Assembly (NCBI RefSeq): GCF_004761865.1
Contig: NZ_SJDM01000013.1
Coordinates: 1 to 64,000 of the forward strand
DNA length: 64,000 nucleotides
From: Crenalkalicoccus roseus
GTDB lineage: Bacteria; Pseudomonadota; Alphaproteobacteria; Acetobacterales; Acetobacteraceae
Direction of reading: 5' to 3'
This document shows, piece after piece, positions 9,780-17,106 of this stretch (its first letter is position 1; every line of letters begins with the position of its first letter). Under the pieces are notes generated by a model. It was not told where the DNA came from and made no database searches. It was given only the letters and a program-made list of their open reading frames with translations. The translations under genes were made by a program, and so were the position numbers.

Positions 9780-10934
9780 ATGGCCGAACCCCTGGCGCTC
9801 TACATCCACTGGCCCTTCTGCGCCGCGAAGTGCCCCTATTGCGACTTCAACAGCCATGTGCGGGAGCGGGTGGACCAGGGCCGCTTCCGCGCCGCGCTGC
9901 GCCGCGAACTGGCCTTCGAGGCCGCCCGCGCCGGCCGCCGGCCGCTGGCCAGCATCTTCTTCGGCGGCGGCACGCCGAGCCTGATGGAGCCCGAGACGGC
10001 GGCGGCGCTGATCGCGGATGCGCGCGCCCTGTTCGACCCCCTGCCAGAGGTCGAGATCACCCTCGAGGCCAATCCGACCAGCGCCGAAGCCGGGACGCTC
10101 GCCGCCTTCCGCGCCGCCGGGGTGAACCGCCTCTCGCTCGGCGTGCAGTCGCTGCGCGAGGACCAACTCCGCTTCCTCGGCCGCCGCCACGGCGCGGCCG
10201 AGGCGGTGGCGGCGCTGGAGCTGGCGCGCGGCCTGTTCCCCCGCCTCTCCTTCGACCTGATCTACGCCCGCCCCGGCCAGGCGGAGGCGGCGTGGCGGGC
10301 CGAGCTGCGCGAGGCGCTGGCGCTGGCCGCCGACCACCTTTCCCTCTACCAGCTCACCATCGAGCCGGGCACGCGCTTCGCCGCCGAGCACGCGCGCGGC
10401 GCCTTCGCCCTGCCCGATGGCGAGGCCGCCGCGCGGCTCTACGCCGCGACCGCGGAGGAGGCGGCGCGCTTCGGCCTGCTGCCCTACGAGGTCTCCAACT
10501 ACGCCCGGCCGGGGGCGGAGAGCCGGCACAACCTGCAGTACTGGCGCTACGGCGACTATCTCGGCATCGGCCCGGGGGCGCATCAGCGCCTGACGCTCGG
10601 GGGGACGCTGCGCGCCGCCCGCCGCCACCGCGCGCCGGAGGAATGGCTGGCGCGGGTGGAGCGGCAGGGCCACGCCATCACCGCCGAGGAGGCGCTCTCT
10701 CCCGAGGAGCGGGCGCGGGAGGCGCTGCTGATGGGGCTGCGCCTCGCGGAGGGGGTGGACCCGGCCCGGCTGCGCGCGCGCAGCGGCCGCGCGCTCGAGG
10801 AGGCGGTGGACCCCGCGATCCTCGCCGCCTGCCTGGAGGAGGGCTACCTCGCCTGGACCCCCGAGGGCCGGCTGCGGGCGACGGAGGAGGGGCGCCTCCG
10901 GCTGGACGCGCTGCTGCCGGCGCTGCTGCGCTGA
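9780..10934 (+). CDS. hemW: HemW, heme chaperone / radical SAM protein
   Basis: A 384-residue radical SAM protein with the cluster motif CxxxCxxCxF (CAAKCPYCDF). The Phe after the third Cys separates HemW (heme-binding chaperone) from true HemN coproporphyrinogen dehydrogenase, which has CxC. The Gly-rich FFGGGTPSLM motif and the HemN C-terminal domain are present. I chose the ATG at 9780 because the protein then begins MAEPLALYIHWPF as in the family. The longer in-frame reading from 9630 has an atypical Pro/Arg-rich start. It is divergent from ileS. The usual alphaproteobacterial neighbour rdgB is not here. Confidence 0.92.
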   Translation: MAEPLALYIHWPFCAAKCPYCDFNSHVRERVDQGRFRAALRRELAFEAARAGRRPLASIFFGGGTPSLMEPETAAALIADARALFDPLPEVEITLEANPTSAEAGTLAAFRAAGVNRLSLGVQSLREDQLRFLGRRHGAAEAVAALELARGLFPRLSFDLIYARPGQAEAAWRAELREALALAADHLSLYQLTIEPGTRFAAEHARGAFALPDGEAAARLYAATAEEAARFGLLPYEVSNYARPGAESRHNLQYWRYGDYLGIGPGAHQRLTLGGTLRAARRHRAPEEWLARVERQGHAITAEEALSPEERAREALLMGLRLAEGVDPARLRARSGRALEEAVDPAILAACLEEGYLAWTPEGRLRATEEGRLRLDALLPALLR

Positions 10935-10945
10935 GGGCGGGGCCG

Positions 10946-11830
10946 TCAGGCCGCCGCCTGCTCCGGCCCCGTCAGCGTCTCGCGGATCATGCGGATCAGC
11001 GGCTCGACGAGCTGGCCGCGGCCGGCGAGGTCGCCGAACACGCACATCTCCGCCGTGCCGAGCTCCGGCAGGCCCGGCACTTCCACGAGGCCCGGCGGCA
11101 GGCCGCTGCGGCCGAGCACGGTCAGCGCCAGCCCCGCCTGCGCCGCCGCCGCCACGCCGAGCAGGCTGGCCGAGGTATAGACCACCTCGAAGGCCAGGTT
11201 GGCACGGGCCAGCGCGGCGAGCGCGCGGTCGCGGAACATGCAGCCCGCGGGCAGCATGGCGAGCGGGATCGGCCGGTCCTCGGGCGGGGTCCAGCCCGGC
11301 GCCGCGACCCAGGCGACATGCTCGGTCCAGATCGGGCGGCCCTCCCTCTCCCCGTCGCGGCGCTTGCCGAGCACGAGGTCGAGCGCCCCGCGCTCCAGCG
11401 CCGCACGCAGCTCGTGGCTGCGCCCGACCTCCACCTCCAGCCGCACCGCGGGATAGGTGCGGGCGAAGCGGGCGAGCAGCGGCGCCAGGCTGCGCGGCAC
11501 GAAATGGTCGGCGACGCCGAGGCGCAGCCGCCCGGCGAGGGGCGGGGCGACCAGGCGGCGCACCGCCTCGTCGTTCAGCGCCAGGATGCGGCGGGCATAG
11601 GCGAGCAGCGTCTCGCCCTCGGGCGTGAGGGCGATGCTGCGGCTGGTGCGCTCCAGCACCCGCCGCCCCACCAGCTCCTCCAGCCGCTTGATCTTCAGGC
11701 TGACGGCGGACTGGGTGAGGCCCAGCACGCCGCCCGCGGCGGTGAAGCCGCCCTGCTCCGCCACGGTGACGAAGCAGCGCAGCATGTCGAGGTCGAGGTC
11801 CGGAATGCGCATGCCATGGATCTGGCCCAT
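10946..11830 (-). CDS. LysR-family transcriptional regulator
   Basis: A 294-residue LTTR with an N-terminal winged helix-turn-helix (about residues 10-65, including GGFTAAGGVLGLTQSAVS) and a C-terminal periplasmic-binding-like effector domain. An in-frame ATG at 11812 gives MRIPDLDLDMLRCF, the more usual LTTR beginning, so the true start may be there. It is convergent with hemW with an 11-base gap. No divergently transcribed metabolic gene adjoins it, so its target cannot be deduced from context. Confidence 0.9.
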   Translation of the reverse strand: MGQIHGMRIPDLDLDMLRCFVTVAEQGGFTAAGGVLGLTQSAVSLKIKRLEELVGRRVLERTSRSIALTPEGETLLAYARRILALNDEAVRRLVAPPLAGRLRLGVADHFVPRSLAPLLARFARTYPAVRLEVEVGRSHELRAALERGALDLVLGKRRDGEREGRPIWTEHVAWVAAPGWTPPEDRPIPLAMLPAGCMFRDRALAALARANLAFEVVYTSASLLGVAAAAQAGLALTVLGRSGLPPGLVEVPGLPELGTAEMCVFGDLAGRGQLVEPLIRMIRETLTGPEQAAA

Positions 11831-11970
11831 GGCTCGCGCAGCATCAATGAGGCGCCTTCATGGGAGACGGCCGGAGCCTTCGCCACGAGCCGGGGCTCAC
11901 GGCAAACGCTCCGGCGCCCGAGGCAGGCCCGCCGGAGCGGCGCCCCGGCCGCCCGGCGGGAAGCGGGCGC

Positions 11971-11988
11971 GATCCGCCGGTGCGGATC
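11971..11988 (-). terminator. GATCCGC-CGGT-GCGGATC hairpin 3' of the DUF2076 gene
   Basis: A perfect 7-bp stem with a 4-base loop, 30 bases beyond the DUF2076 stop codon in the about 187-base space before the LysR gene. The same arm sequence occurs in hairpins at 17003-17022 and 37013-37041. The rest of this interval shows no further gene. Confidence 0.45.
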
Positions 11989-12017
11989 ACGCCGCAGGGG
12001 CCGCCGCCGCGCGGGTG

Positions 12018-12752
12018 TCAGATCTCCTCGTCGAAGCCCCCGGCATCGTCGTAGCCGGCGCCGCCCTCGTCCTCGTAGCCGCCCCAGGCGTCCTGGCCGC
12101 CGGCGGGCTGGAAGCCCGGCTCGGCCGCGGCCGCACCCGGATCGGTCCAGGGGGAGGAGGCCGGCACCGCCTCCTGCCCGAAGGCGCCGGCATCCATGCC
12201 CGCGGCCTGCGCCATGCCGCCGCCGGAGAAGGCGTTCATCAGCATGTTGCCGAGCACCATGCCGCCGGCGACGCCGGCCGCGGTCATCGCCGCGGTGGCG
12301 AGGAAACCGGGGCCGCTGCGGCCGGGCTGCATCGCCGCCGGGTTCACCCCGCCCGGCGGGGGCAGGGGCTGCGGGCGGGGCGGCATCGGCGCCGCGCGGC
12401 CGGCGCCGCCGCCGAACATCCCGCCGAGCAGCCCGCCCCGGCCCTGCGCCGCCTGGGCCTGGCGGCGGGCGTTCTCCAGCTCCCACTCCAGCTCCTGGAT
12501 GCGGTTCTGCGCCTGGGTCAGCGCGTGCTCCTGCACGAAGGCGGTCTGGGTGAGGCGGTAGCGCGCCTCCGGGTAGCGGCTGAAGAGGTCGGCGATCAGC
12601 GCGTCCGCCTCCGGGTCCACCGGCGGCAGGGGCGGGCGTGCCTGGGTGCTCGGCACGCTGCCGCCCCAGGGTCCGGCCGCCCGGGCGGGGGCGGAGGCGC
12701 CCGCCACGCGCTGCACGAACTCGGTGATGATCCGGCGCTCTTCGTCGGTCAT
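12018..12752 (-). CDS. DUF2076 domain-containing protein
   Basis: A 244-residue protein. The N-terminus (about residues 1-110) matches the DUF2076 family: MTDEERRIITEFVQRV, then DALIADLFSRYPEARYRLTQ, then a coiled-coil ALTQAQNRIQELEWELENAR. The centre is Gly/Pro-rich with one weak hydrophobic stretch (about residues 150-175). The tail is acidic and ends DEEI. DUF2076 proteins are annotated as possible periplasmic ligand-binding sensors, but no function is established and no signal peptide is present here. The start is supported by a GGAG-type Shine-Dalgarno. It is followed by a hairpin at 11971. Confidence 0.85.
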   Translation of the reverse strand: MTDEERRIITEFVQRVAGASAPARAAGPWGGSVPSTQARPPLPPVDPEADALIADLFSRYPEARYRLTQTAFVQEHALTQAQNRIQELEWELENARRQAQAAQGRGGLLGGMFGGGAGRAAPMPPRPQPLPPPGGVNPAAMQPGRSGPGFLATAAMTAAGVAGGMVLGNMLMNAFSGGGMAQAAGMDAGAFGQEAVPASSPWTDPGAAAAEPGFQPAGGQDAWGGYEDEGGAGYDDAGGFDEEI

Positions 12753-12877
12753 GATGTCTCCGTCTCCCTTGGCCCGAAGCCCCCCGATCCGGCCGCCCGC
12801 GCGGCGGACGTTCCGGGCCTGAGGCCACGGCGCGAGGTGGCCCGGACCGCGCGGGCTTTCAAGCGGGCGGGGCGGGA

Positions 12878-13297
12878 TCAGGCAAGACGCGCGGGCAGGC
12901 CGAGGCGGCGCCACTCGATCACCGGGCAGCGGTCCTGCACGAAGCGCAGCCCCGCCGCACGCGCCCGCGCCCCCGCCGCCTCGTCCACCACGCCGAGCTG
13001 CAGCCACACGGCGCGGGCGCCGAGGCGGATCGCCTCGTCCACCACCGCGCCGGCCAGCTCGCTGCGGCGGAACACGTCCACGAGGTCGAGCGGCGCCGCC
13101 GCGGCGAGGTCCGCGGCGACGGGGCGGCCGTGCAGCGCCCGCCCGGCCAGGGCGGGGTTGACGGGGGTGACATCGTAGCCGCGCTCCACCAGGAAGCGGG
13201 CGACGCCGAAGCTCGGCCGGTCGGGGCGGTCCGAGGCGCCGACCACGGCGATGCGCCGCGTGGCGAGAAGAAGGTCGCGGATCTCGTCGTCGGTCAC
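12878..13297 (-). CDS. CoA-binding (YccU-like) protein
   Basis: A 139-residue single-domain Rossmann protein of the CoA_binding family. The nucleotide-binding start is RRIAVVGASDRPDRPSFGV, followed by GYDVTPVNP, VDVFRRSE and ARAVWLQLGV. The end carries DRCPVIEW, the typical conserved Cys-Pro. The start is GTG at 13297 with a GGAG sequence upstream. Family members bind CoA or a related nucleotide, but the physiological role is undefined. It appears monocistronic between the DUF2076 gene and the sulfur locus. Confidence 0.88.
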   Translation of the reverse strand: MTDDEIRDLLLATRRIAVVGASDRPDRPSFGVARFLVERGYDVTPVNPALAGRALHGRPVAADLAAAAPLDLVDVFRRSELAGAVVDEAIRLGARAVWLQLGVVDEAAGARARAAGLRFVQDRCPVIEWRRLGLPARLA

Positions 13298-13387
13298 ATC
13301 CCGGCTCCTTCGCCCGAATTCGCACGTGGTCTGCGGGGCCCCGCCCTCATCCTGCGCGCCGAGGCTGGCACGCCGCGCCCGGGATGC

Positions 13388-14158
13388 CTACCCGCTCCAG
13401 CCGAAGCGGCGGAAGATGGCCGCACCCTCGGGCGCGGCGAGGAAGGCGACGAAGCGCTGCGCTTCCTCGCGCGCGGCGCCGCGGCGGGTGAGCACCGTTC
13501 CGGTGGAGCGCCAGATGCGCAGGGGCTCCTCGATCTCCACCAGATCGGCGTCGTCGGGGTTGGCGACCTGCCAGATGTTCCAGATGAGCCAGGCGTCGTA
13601 GGCCTCCGGCCTGCCGCGCCACGCCTGCAGCGCGGCGGCGCTGTTCGGGGCGAGGAGGGCGATGCGCTCGCGCATGGCGCGCACCAGCGCCACCTCGCCG
13701 GTGCGGCCGGCGACGTCCTCCCACATCGCCACCTGGCCGGCGCCCTGGGTGACGATCAGGCGCGACTCCTCCCGCGGGCGCGCGAGCAAATCGCGCAGGC
13801 CGGCGAAGCGGCGCGGGTTGCCCTTGCGCACCAGAAGCGCCGAGGGGCGGAGGTAGAGCGTCGTCACGGTCGTGGTGTCCACCTGATCCCGGAACTGCGC
13901 CAAAAACTCGCTCATCATGTACTCGGCGCCGGAGAACAGCAGGTCGGCGTCGCCCTGCGCACGCTCCCTCCATTGCGGTGTCGGTCCGGCGGTCACCTCC
14001 ACGGCGATGCCGCTCGCCTGCCGGAAGGCGGATGCGGCGGCGCGCATCGCCGGCGCCGGGCCGCCCGGGCCGTAGGCGCGCACCGGCTCGGCGGCGGCGG
14101 CATGCCGGGCGATGGCCGGCAGGGCGAGGGAAAGCGCGAGGGCGGTCCTGCGGTGCAT
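13388..14158 (-). CDS. AcfC-like extracellular substrate-binding protein
   Basis: A 256-residue exported binding protein. Its N-terminal signal (MHRRTALALSLALPAIARHA) is followed by VRAYGPGGPAPAM, the characteristic opening of the AcfC / accessory colonization factor group of molybdate- or sulfate-like binding proteins. Further family-like parts are DADLLFSGAEYMMS and a C-terminal FVAFLAAPEGAAIFRRFGW. I prefer the ATG at 14158 (CGGAG at proper distance) to 14164. No ABC permease or ATPase gene lies nearby. It sits downstream of a TauE/SafE exporter, rhodanese and BigR-like repressor, which suggests an oxidised-sulfur ligand (inference). Confidence 0.8.
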   Translation of the reverse strand: MHRRTALALSLALPAIARHAAAAEPVRAYGPGGPAPAMRAAASAFRQASGIAVEVTAGPTPQWRERAQGDADLLFSGAEYMMSEFLAQFRDQVDTTTVTTLYLRPSALLVRKGNPRRFAGLRDLLARPREESRLIVTQGAGQVAMWEDVAGRTGEVALVRAMRERIALLAPNSAAALQAWRGRPEAYDAWLIWNIWQVANPDDADLVEIEEPLRIWRSTGTVLTRRGAAREEAQRFVAFLAAPEGAAIFRRFGWSG

Positions 14159-14193
14159 GGTCATGGCTCCGTTGCCGGAAAGGGGCCGCGGCC

Positions 14194-14982
14194 TCAGCCG
14201 GCCAGGCCGAGGCTGCGCGCCAGCATGTAGGCGGCGACCAGGATGATCAGCCCGGCGAAGACCTTGGTGAGCAGGCCGCGCCGGCGCGACAGCGCCCGCG
14301 CCGCGCGGGCGCCGAGCAGGCTGCCGAGCACGCCGCCGCCGACGAAGACGGCGGCCAGCGTCCAGTCCACGAGCCCCGCCCAGGCGTAGCTCGTCGCCGT
14401 GGTCAGGCCGAAGGCGGTGACCGCGACCAGCGAGGTGCCGACCGCCTGCAGCATCGGCATCCCCGTCGCCAGGATCAGCCCGGGCACGATCAGGAAGCCG
14501 CCGCCGATGCCGAAGAAGCCGGAAAGCGCCCCCACCGCGAGGCCGGTGCCGACCAGCGCCGGCGCGTTGCCGCGGTTCAGCCGCACCCGCCGGTCCTGCC
14601 CCGGCTCGCGCCGGCGCAGCATGAGCAGGGCGACCACCACCATCATCACCGCGAAGGCGGCGAGCAGCGCCTGCCCGTCCACCCGCTTGCCGAGCTGCGC
14701 CCCGGCGAAGGCGCCGAGCACGCCGGCGCCGGCAAAGACCGCAGCGCAGGGCCAGCGCACATTGCCGGCGCGGGCGTGGTTCATCAGGCTCATCGCCGCA
14801 TTCGCCGCGACGGCCACCGCGCTGGTGCCGATCGCGAGGTGCGGCACCGGCACGCCGACCAGATAGACCAGCAGCGGCACCGCGAGGATCGAGCCGCCGC
14901 CGCCGACCAGGCCGAGCGAGAAGCCGACCAGCACGCCGGAGGCGGCGCCGAGCAGGCCCTGGAGCAGCGAGAGGCTGTGCAT
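14194..14982 (-). CDS. TauE/SafE family sulfite/sulfonate exporter
   Basis: A 262-residue inner-membrane permease with about eight hydrophobic helices. The duplicated family motif is GFSLGLVGGGGSILAVPLL in the first half and GALSGFFGIGGGFLIVPGL in the second. TauE/SafE proteins export sulfite, sulfoacetate or related anions. In BigR operons a member of this family removes sulfite made by persulfide dioxygenase. Here it lies between the rhodanese gene and the AcfC-like binding protein on the same strand, consistent with one BigR-controlled operon. Confidence 0.9.
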   Translation of the reverse strand: MHSLSLLQGLLGAASGVLVGFSLGLVGGGGSILAVPLLVYLVGVPVPHLAIGTSAVAVAANAAMSLMNHARAGNVRWPCAAVFAGAGVLGAFAGAQLGKRVDGQALLAAFAVMMVVVALLMLRRREPGQDRRVRLNRGNAPALVGTGLAVGALSGFFGIGGGFLIVPGLILATGMPMLQAVGTSLVAVTAFGLTTATSYAWAGLVDWTLAAVFVGGGVLGSLLGARAARALSRRRGLLTKVFAGLIILVAAYMLARSLGLAG

Positions 14983-15069
14983 GGCACGAAGGCTCCTTCC
15001 CGCCGCGGCGGGCGCGGCGGGCGATGGGCATCGGGGCGGGATCCCGGCCGCGGCGCGACCGGGGTGGGA

Positions 15070-15597
15070 TCAGGCGGCGGCCAGGGCGCGGTTCCAGGGC
15101 ATGAGCCGCAGCAGCCGCGCCAGGCCGCAGGTGCCGGTCAGGCCGGCGAAGACCAGCCCGGCGCCGACGAAGGCGGAAAGCCCGTAGAGCCAGGGCGAGA
15201 CCAGCGCGCCGAGCAGCACGCCGAGCAGCACCAGCGAGCCGGCGGCGATCTGCACCTGGCGCATCAGCTCGAGCGGCTGGCGCCGGTCCTCGGCCACCGG
15301 CAGGCCGGCGCGCTTCCAGGCCTCGAGCCCGCCCGCGACCACATAGGCCTCGCAGCCGCCCGCCTTGGCGGCGAGCCGTGCGGCATTGCCCTCGGTGCGG
15401 GCGCCGGAGCGGCAGTGGAACAGCACCGGCCGGCCCTGCTGGACGGCGAGTTCCGCCTCCTCCAGCCGCGACAGCGGCAGGTTGCGCGCGCCGGGGATGC
15501 GCTCGCGCGCGTGCTCGTCGGGCTCGCGCACATCCACGAGCGTCGCGCCCTCGCGCAGCATCCGGGCGGCCTCCTCGGGGGTTACGGTCTTCAGCAT
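15070..15597 (-). CDS. Rhodanese-domain membrane protein with DUF2892 tail
   Basis: A 175-residue protein. Residues 1-100 form a rhodanese domain with DVREPDEHARERIPGA and the active-site loop CRSGARTEGN, with Cys as the persulfide carrier. The rest holds two hydrophobic helices ending GTCGLARLLRLMPWNRA, a DUF2892-type membrane module. The ATG at 15597 is preceded by GGAG at 6 bases. An upstream in-frame ATG (15615) lacks that. It would transfer sulfane sulfur at the inner membrane. It sits in the sulfide-detoxification cluster between the BigR-like repressor and the TauE exporter. Confidence 0.9.
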   Translation of the reverse strand: MLKTVTPEEAARMLREGATLVDVREPDEHARERIPGARNLPLSRLEEAELAVQQGRPVLFHCRSGARTEGNAARLAAKAGGCEAYVVAGGLEAWKRAGLPVAEDRRQPLELMRQVQIAAGSLVLLGVLLGALVSPWLYGLSAFVGAGLVFAGLTGTCGLARLLRLMPWNRALAAA

Positions 15598-15620
15598 GTC
15601 GGTCTCCTGCGGCATGGGGG

Positions 15621-15953
15621 TCAGGCTTCGGGCGGGCAGTAGAGGTCGCGCAGCACGGCGAGCAGCCGGGCGGCCTTCGGGTCGGCCAGGCGGTAGAACA
15701 CCGCCTGCGCCTCCCTGCGGGTGGCCACCAGCCCGTCCTCGCGCAGCCGGGCGAGGTGCTGGGAGAGCGCGGGCTGGGAGAGGCCGATCGCCTCCGCCAG
15801 CCGCCCCACCGTCATCTCGCCCTCGCCCGCCAGGTGGCAGAGCAGCAGCAGCCGGTTCTCGTTGGCGAGGAGGCGCAGCATCCGCGCCGCCTCCGCCGCC
15901 TGTGCCTGCAGCGCCGCGAGGTCCGTGGCTATCATTCCCGCCGGTGCGACCAT
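15621..15953 (-). CDS. bigR: BigR/SqrR-like ArsR-family persulfide-responsive repressor
   Basis: A 110-residue ArsR-type winged helix protein (RMLRLLANENRLLLLCHLA, then GRLAEAIGLSQPALSQHLARL). It has two cysteines, Cys39 just after the LANENR segment and Cys106 near the C-terminus (DLYCPPEA). This spacing matches BigR/SqrR, which form a di- or tetrasulfide bridge when sulfide or persulfide rises and then leave DNA. The metal-site cysteines of ArsR itself are absent. The gene is divergent from the metallo-hydrolase with a 93-base AT-richer gap holding a perfect inverted repeat. It heads a minus-strand cluster of rhodanese, TauE and AcfC-like genes. Confidence 0.88.
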   Translation of the reverse strand: MVAPAGMIATDLAALQAQAAEAARMLRLLANENRLLLLCHLAGEGEMTVGRLAEAIGLSQPALSQHLARLREDGLVATRREAQAVFYRLADPKAARLLAVLRDLYCPPEA

Positions 15954-15971
15954 CTCCGTATCCGCCGTTCG

Positions 15972-15987
15972 ATAAGCTTGCGCTTAT
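15972..15987. promoter_or_regulatory. Candidate BigR-type operator (perfect inverted repeat)
   Basis: ATAAGC-TTGC-GCTTAT is a perfect 6-bp inverted repeat in the AT-richer divergent spacer between the ArsR-family repressor and the metallo-hydrolase gene. It covers the putative -35 of the plus-strand promoter, the position expected for an autoregulating repressor. Binding by this protein is inferred. Confidence 0.55.
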
Positions 15988-16005
15988 TAAGTATCGCCTT
16001 ATATT
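15978..16005 (+). promoter_or_regulatory. Candidate promoter of the metallo-hydrolase gene
   Basis: TTGCGC (15978-15983) and TATATT (16000-16005) are separated by 16 bases, 41 bases before the ATG at 16047. The -35 lies inside the inverted repeat at 15972-15987, so repressor binding would block RNA polymerase. Confidence 0.45.
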
Positions 16006-16046
16006 GCCGTCAAGCCCCCACCGGGGCCACCCAAGCGGAGGACGAG

Positions 16047-16943
16047 ATGCAGAACGGAACCCCCAGGATCCGCGCCTTCTTCGACGAGCCGACCAACACC
16101 GTCAGCTACCTGGTCTGGGACCCGGCGACGCGGGAGGGCGCGGTCATCGACCCGGTGCTCGACTACGACCACCGCTCCGGCGAGGCCGACACCGCCTTCG
16201 CCGACCGCATCCTCAAGGCCGCCGAGGAGGAGGGGGTGCGCATCGCCTGGGTGCTGGAGACCCACGCCCATGCCGACCACCTGACCGCCGCCCCCTACAT
16301 CAAGGCCAAGACCGGCGCGCCGATCGGCATCGGCGAGCACATCAAGGAGGTGCAGCGCATCTTCCGCCCGGTCTTCGACGCCCGCGACCTGAAGCCCGAG
16401 GGCGGGGACTTCGACCGGCTGTTCAAGGATGGCGAGCGCTTCCCCCTCGGCTCCCTGGAGGTGGAGGTGCTGCACGTCCCCGGCCACACCCCGGCCGATG
16501 TCGCCTACAGGATCGGCGACGACGTGTTCGTCGGCGACACGCTGTTCATGCACGACTACGGCACGGCGCGCGCCGACTTCCCGGGCGGCGACGCGCGGGC
16601 GCTCTACCGCTCGATCCGGCGCCTGCTGGCCCTGCCGCCGGAGACCCGCCTCTGGATGTGCCACGACTACAAGGCGCCGGGGCGCGACCACTACGCCTGG
16701 CAGAGCACGGTGGCCGAGCAGCGCGCCCACAACCCGCACGTGAAGGACGGCGTGACGGAGGAGGAGTTCGTGCGCTTCCGCACCGAGCGCGACGCCAAGC
16801 TCGCCGCGCCGCTGCTGCTGCTGCCCTCGATCCAGGTCAACATCCGCGCCGGCCGCTTCCCGGAGGCGGAGGAGAACGGCGTGCGCTACCTGCGCATTCC
16901 GGTGAAGGCCAGGGGCGGGGCCGCGAGCGCCCTCGGCGCCTGA
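16047..16943 (+). CDS. blh: MBL-fold metallo-hydrolase, persulfide-dioxygenase-like (Blh type)
   Basis: A 298-residue metallo-beta-lactamase-fold protein with THAHADH (residues 72-78) as the metal motif. Further family motifs are HVPGHTPADVAYRIGDDVFVGDTLFM and WMCHDYKAPGRD. The match is to the ETHE1/Blh group, whose members oxidise glutathione persulfide to sulfite in the cytosol. Unlike Blh proteins fused to rhodanese, this one is MBL only; the rhodanese is a separate gene across the divergent promoter. The start is ATG with GGAGGACG upstream. It is controlled by the inverted-repeat promoter shared with the BigR-like gene. Confidence 0.9.
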   Translation: MQNGTPRIRAFFDEPTNTVSYLVWDPATREGAVIDPVLDYDHRSGEADTAFADRILKAAEEEGVRIAWVLETHAHADHLTAAPYIKAKTGAPIGIGEHIKEVQRIFRPVFDARDLKPEGGDFDRLFKDGERFPLGSLEVEVLHVPGHTPADVAYRIGDDVFVGDTLFMHDYGTARADFPGGDARALYRSIRRLLALPPETRLWMCHDYKAPGRDHYAWQSTVAEQRAHNPHVKDGVTEEEFVRFRTERDAKLAAPLLLLPSIQVNIRAGRFPEAEENGVRYLRIPVKARGGAASALGA

Positions 16944-16958
16944 CGGGCGGGGCGGACG

Positions 16959-16987
16959 GCCCCCGGCGCGGCCGCGCCGCCGGGGGC
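16959..16987. terminator. 10-bp GC hairpin after the metallo-hydrolase gene
   Basis: GCCCCCGGCG and CGCCGGGGGC form a perfect 10-bp stem around a 9-base loop, 15 bases past the stop. It is the first of three hairpins between the convergent blh and hlyD-type genes. It has no T-tract. Confidence 0.5.
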
Positions 16988-17002
16988 GTCACGCCGGGCC
17001 CC

Positions 17003-17022
17003 GCGGATCGCGGCCGATCCGC
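17003..17022. terminator. GCGGATCG-CGGC-CGATCCGC hairpin
   Basis: A perfect 8-bp stem with a 4-base loop in the convergent intergenic region. Its arms share the GATCCGC word with hairpins at 11971-11988 and 37013-37041. Confidence 0.5.
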
Positions 17023-17060
17023 CCTCGGGCGCCGGCGCGCGGCCCGGCTGCGCCGCAGGA

Positions 17061-17082
17061 GCGCCCGATCCGCGGCGGGCGC
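17061..17082. terminator. GCGCCCG / CGGGCGC hairpin
   Basis: A 7-bp stem with an 8-base loop that contains another GATCCGC-like word. Third hairpin of the cluster, 25 bases beyond the HlyD gene stop on the minus strand. Probably terminates the secretion operon. Confidence 0.4.
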
Positions 17083-17106
17083 GGCCGTGCCTGACGGGAT
17101 CCGGCG

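Noticed and set aside
9780-10934. Oxygen-independent coproporphyrinogen III oxidase (HemN)
   Set aside because: The cluster motif is CxxxCxxCxF and lacks the fourth Cys of true HemN, so HemW is the better call.
6776-12553. A single open frame of 1925 codons on the plus strand
   Set aside because: It runs antisense to ileS and across hemW and LysR. Its Arg/Pro/Gly/His-rich composition without motifs is the typical shadow frame in very GC-rich DNA.
13333-13344. GCGGGGCCCCGC palindrome near the AcfC-like gene end
   Set aside because: A perfect palindrome without loop cannot form a normal RNA hairpin, and such words are frequent at this base composition.
16047-16943. Glyoxalase II
   Set aside because: The overall motif set and the BigR-type neighbourhood fit the persulfide dioxygenase group better than GloB.
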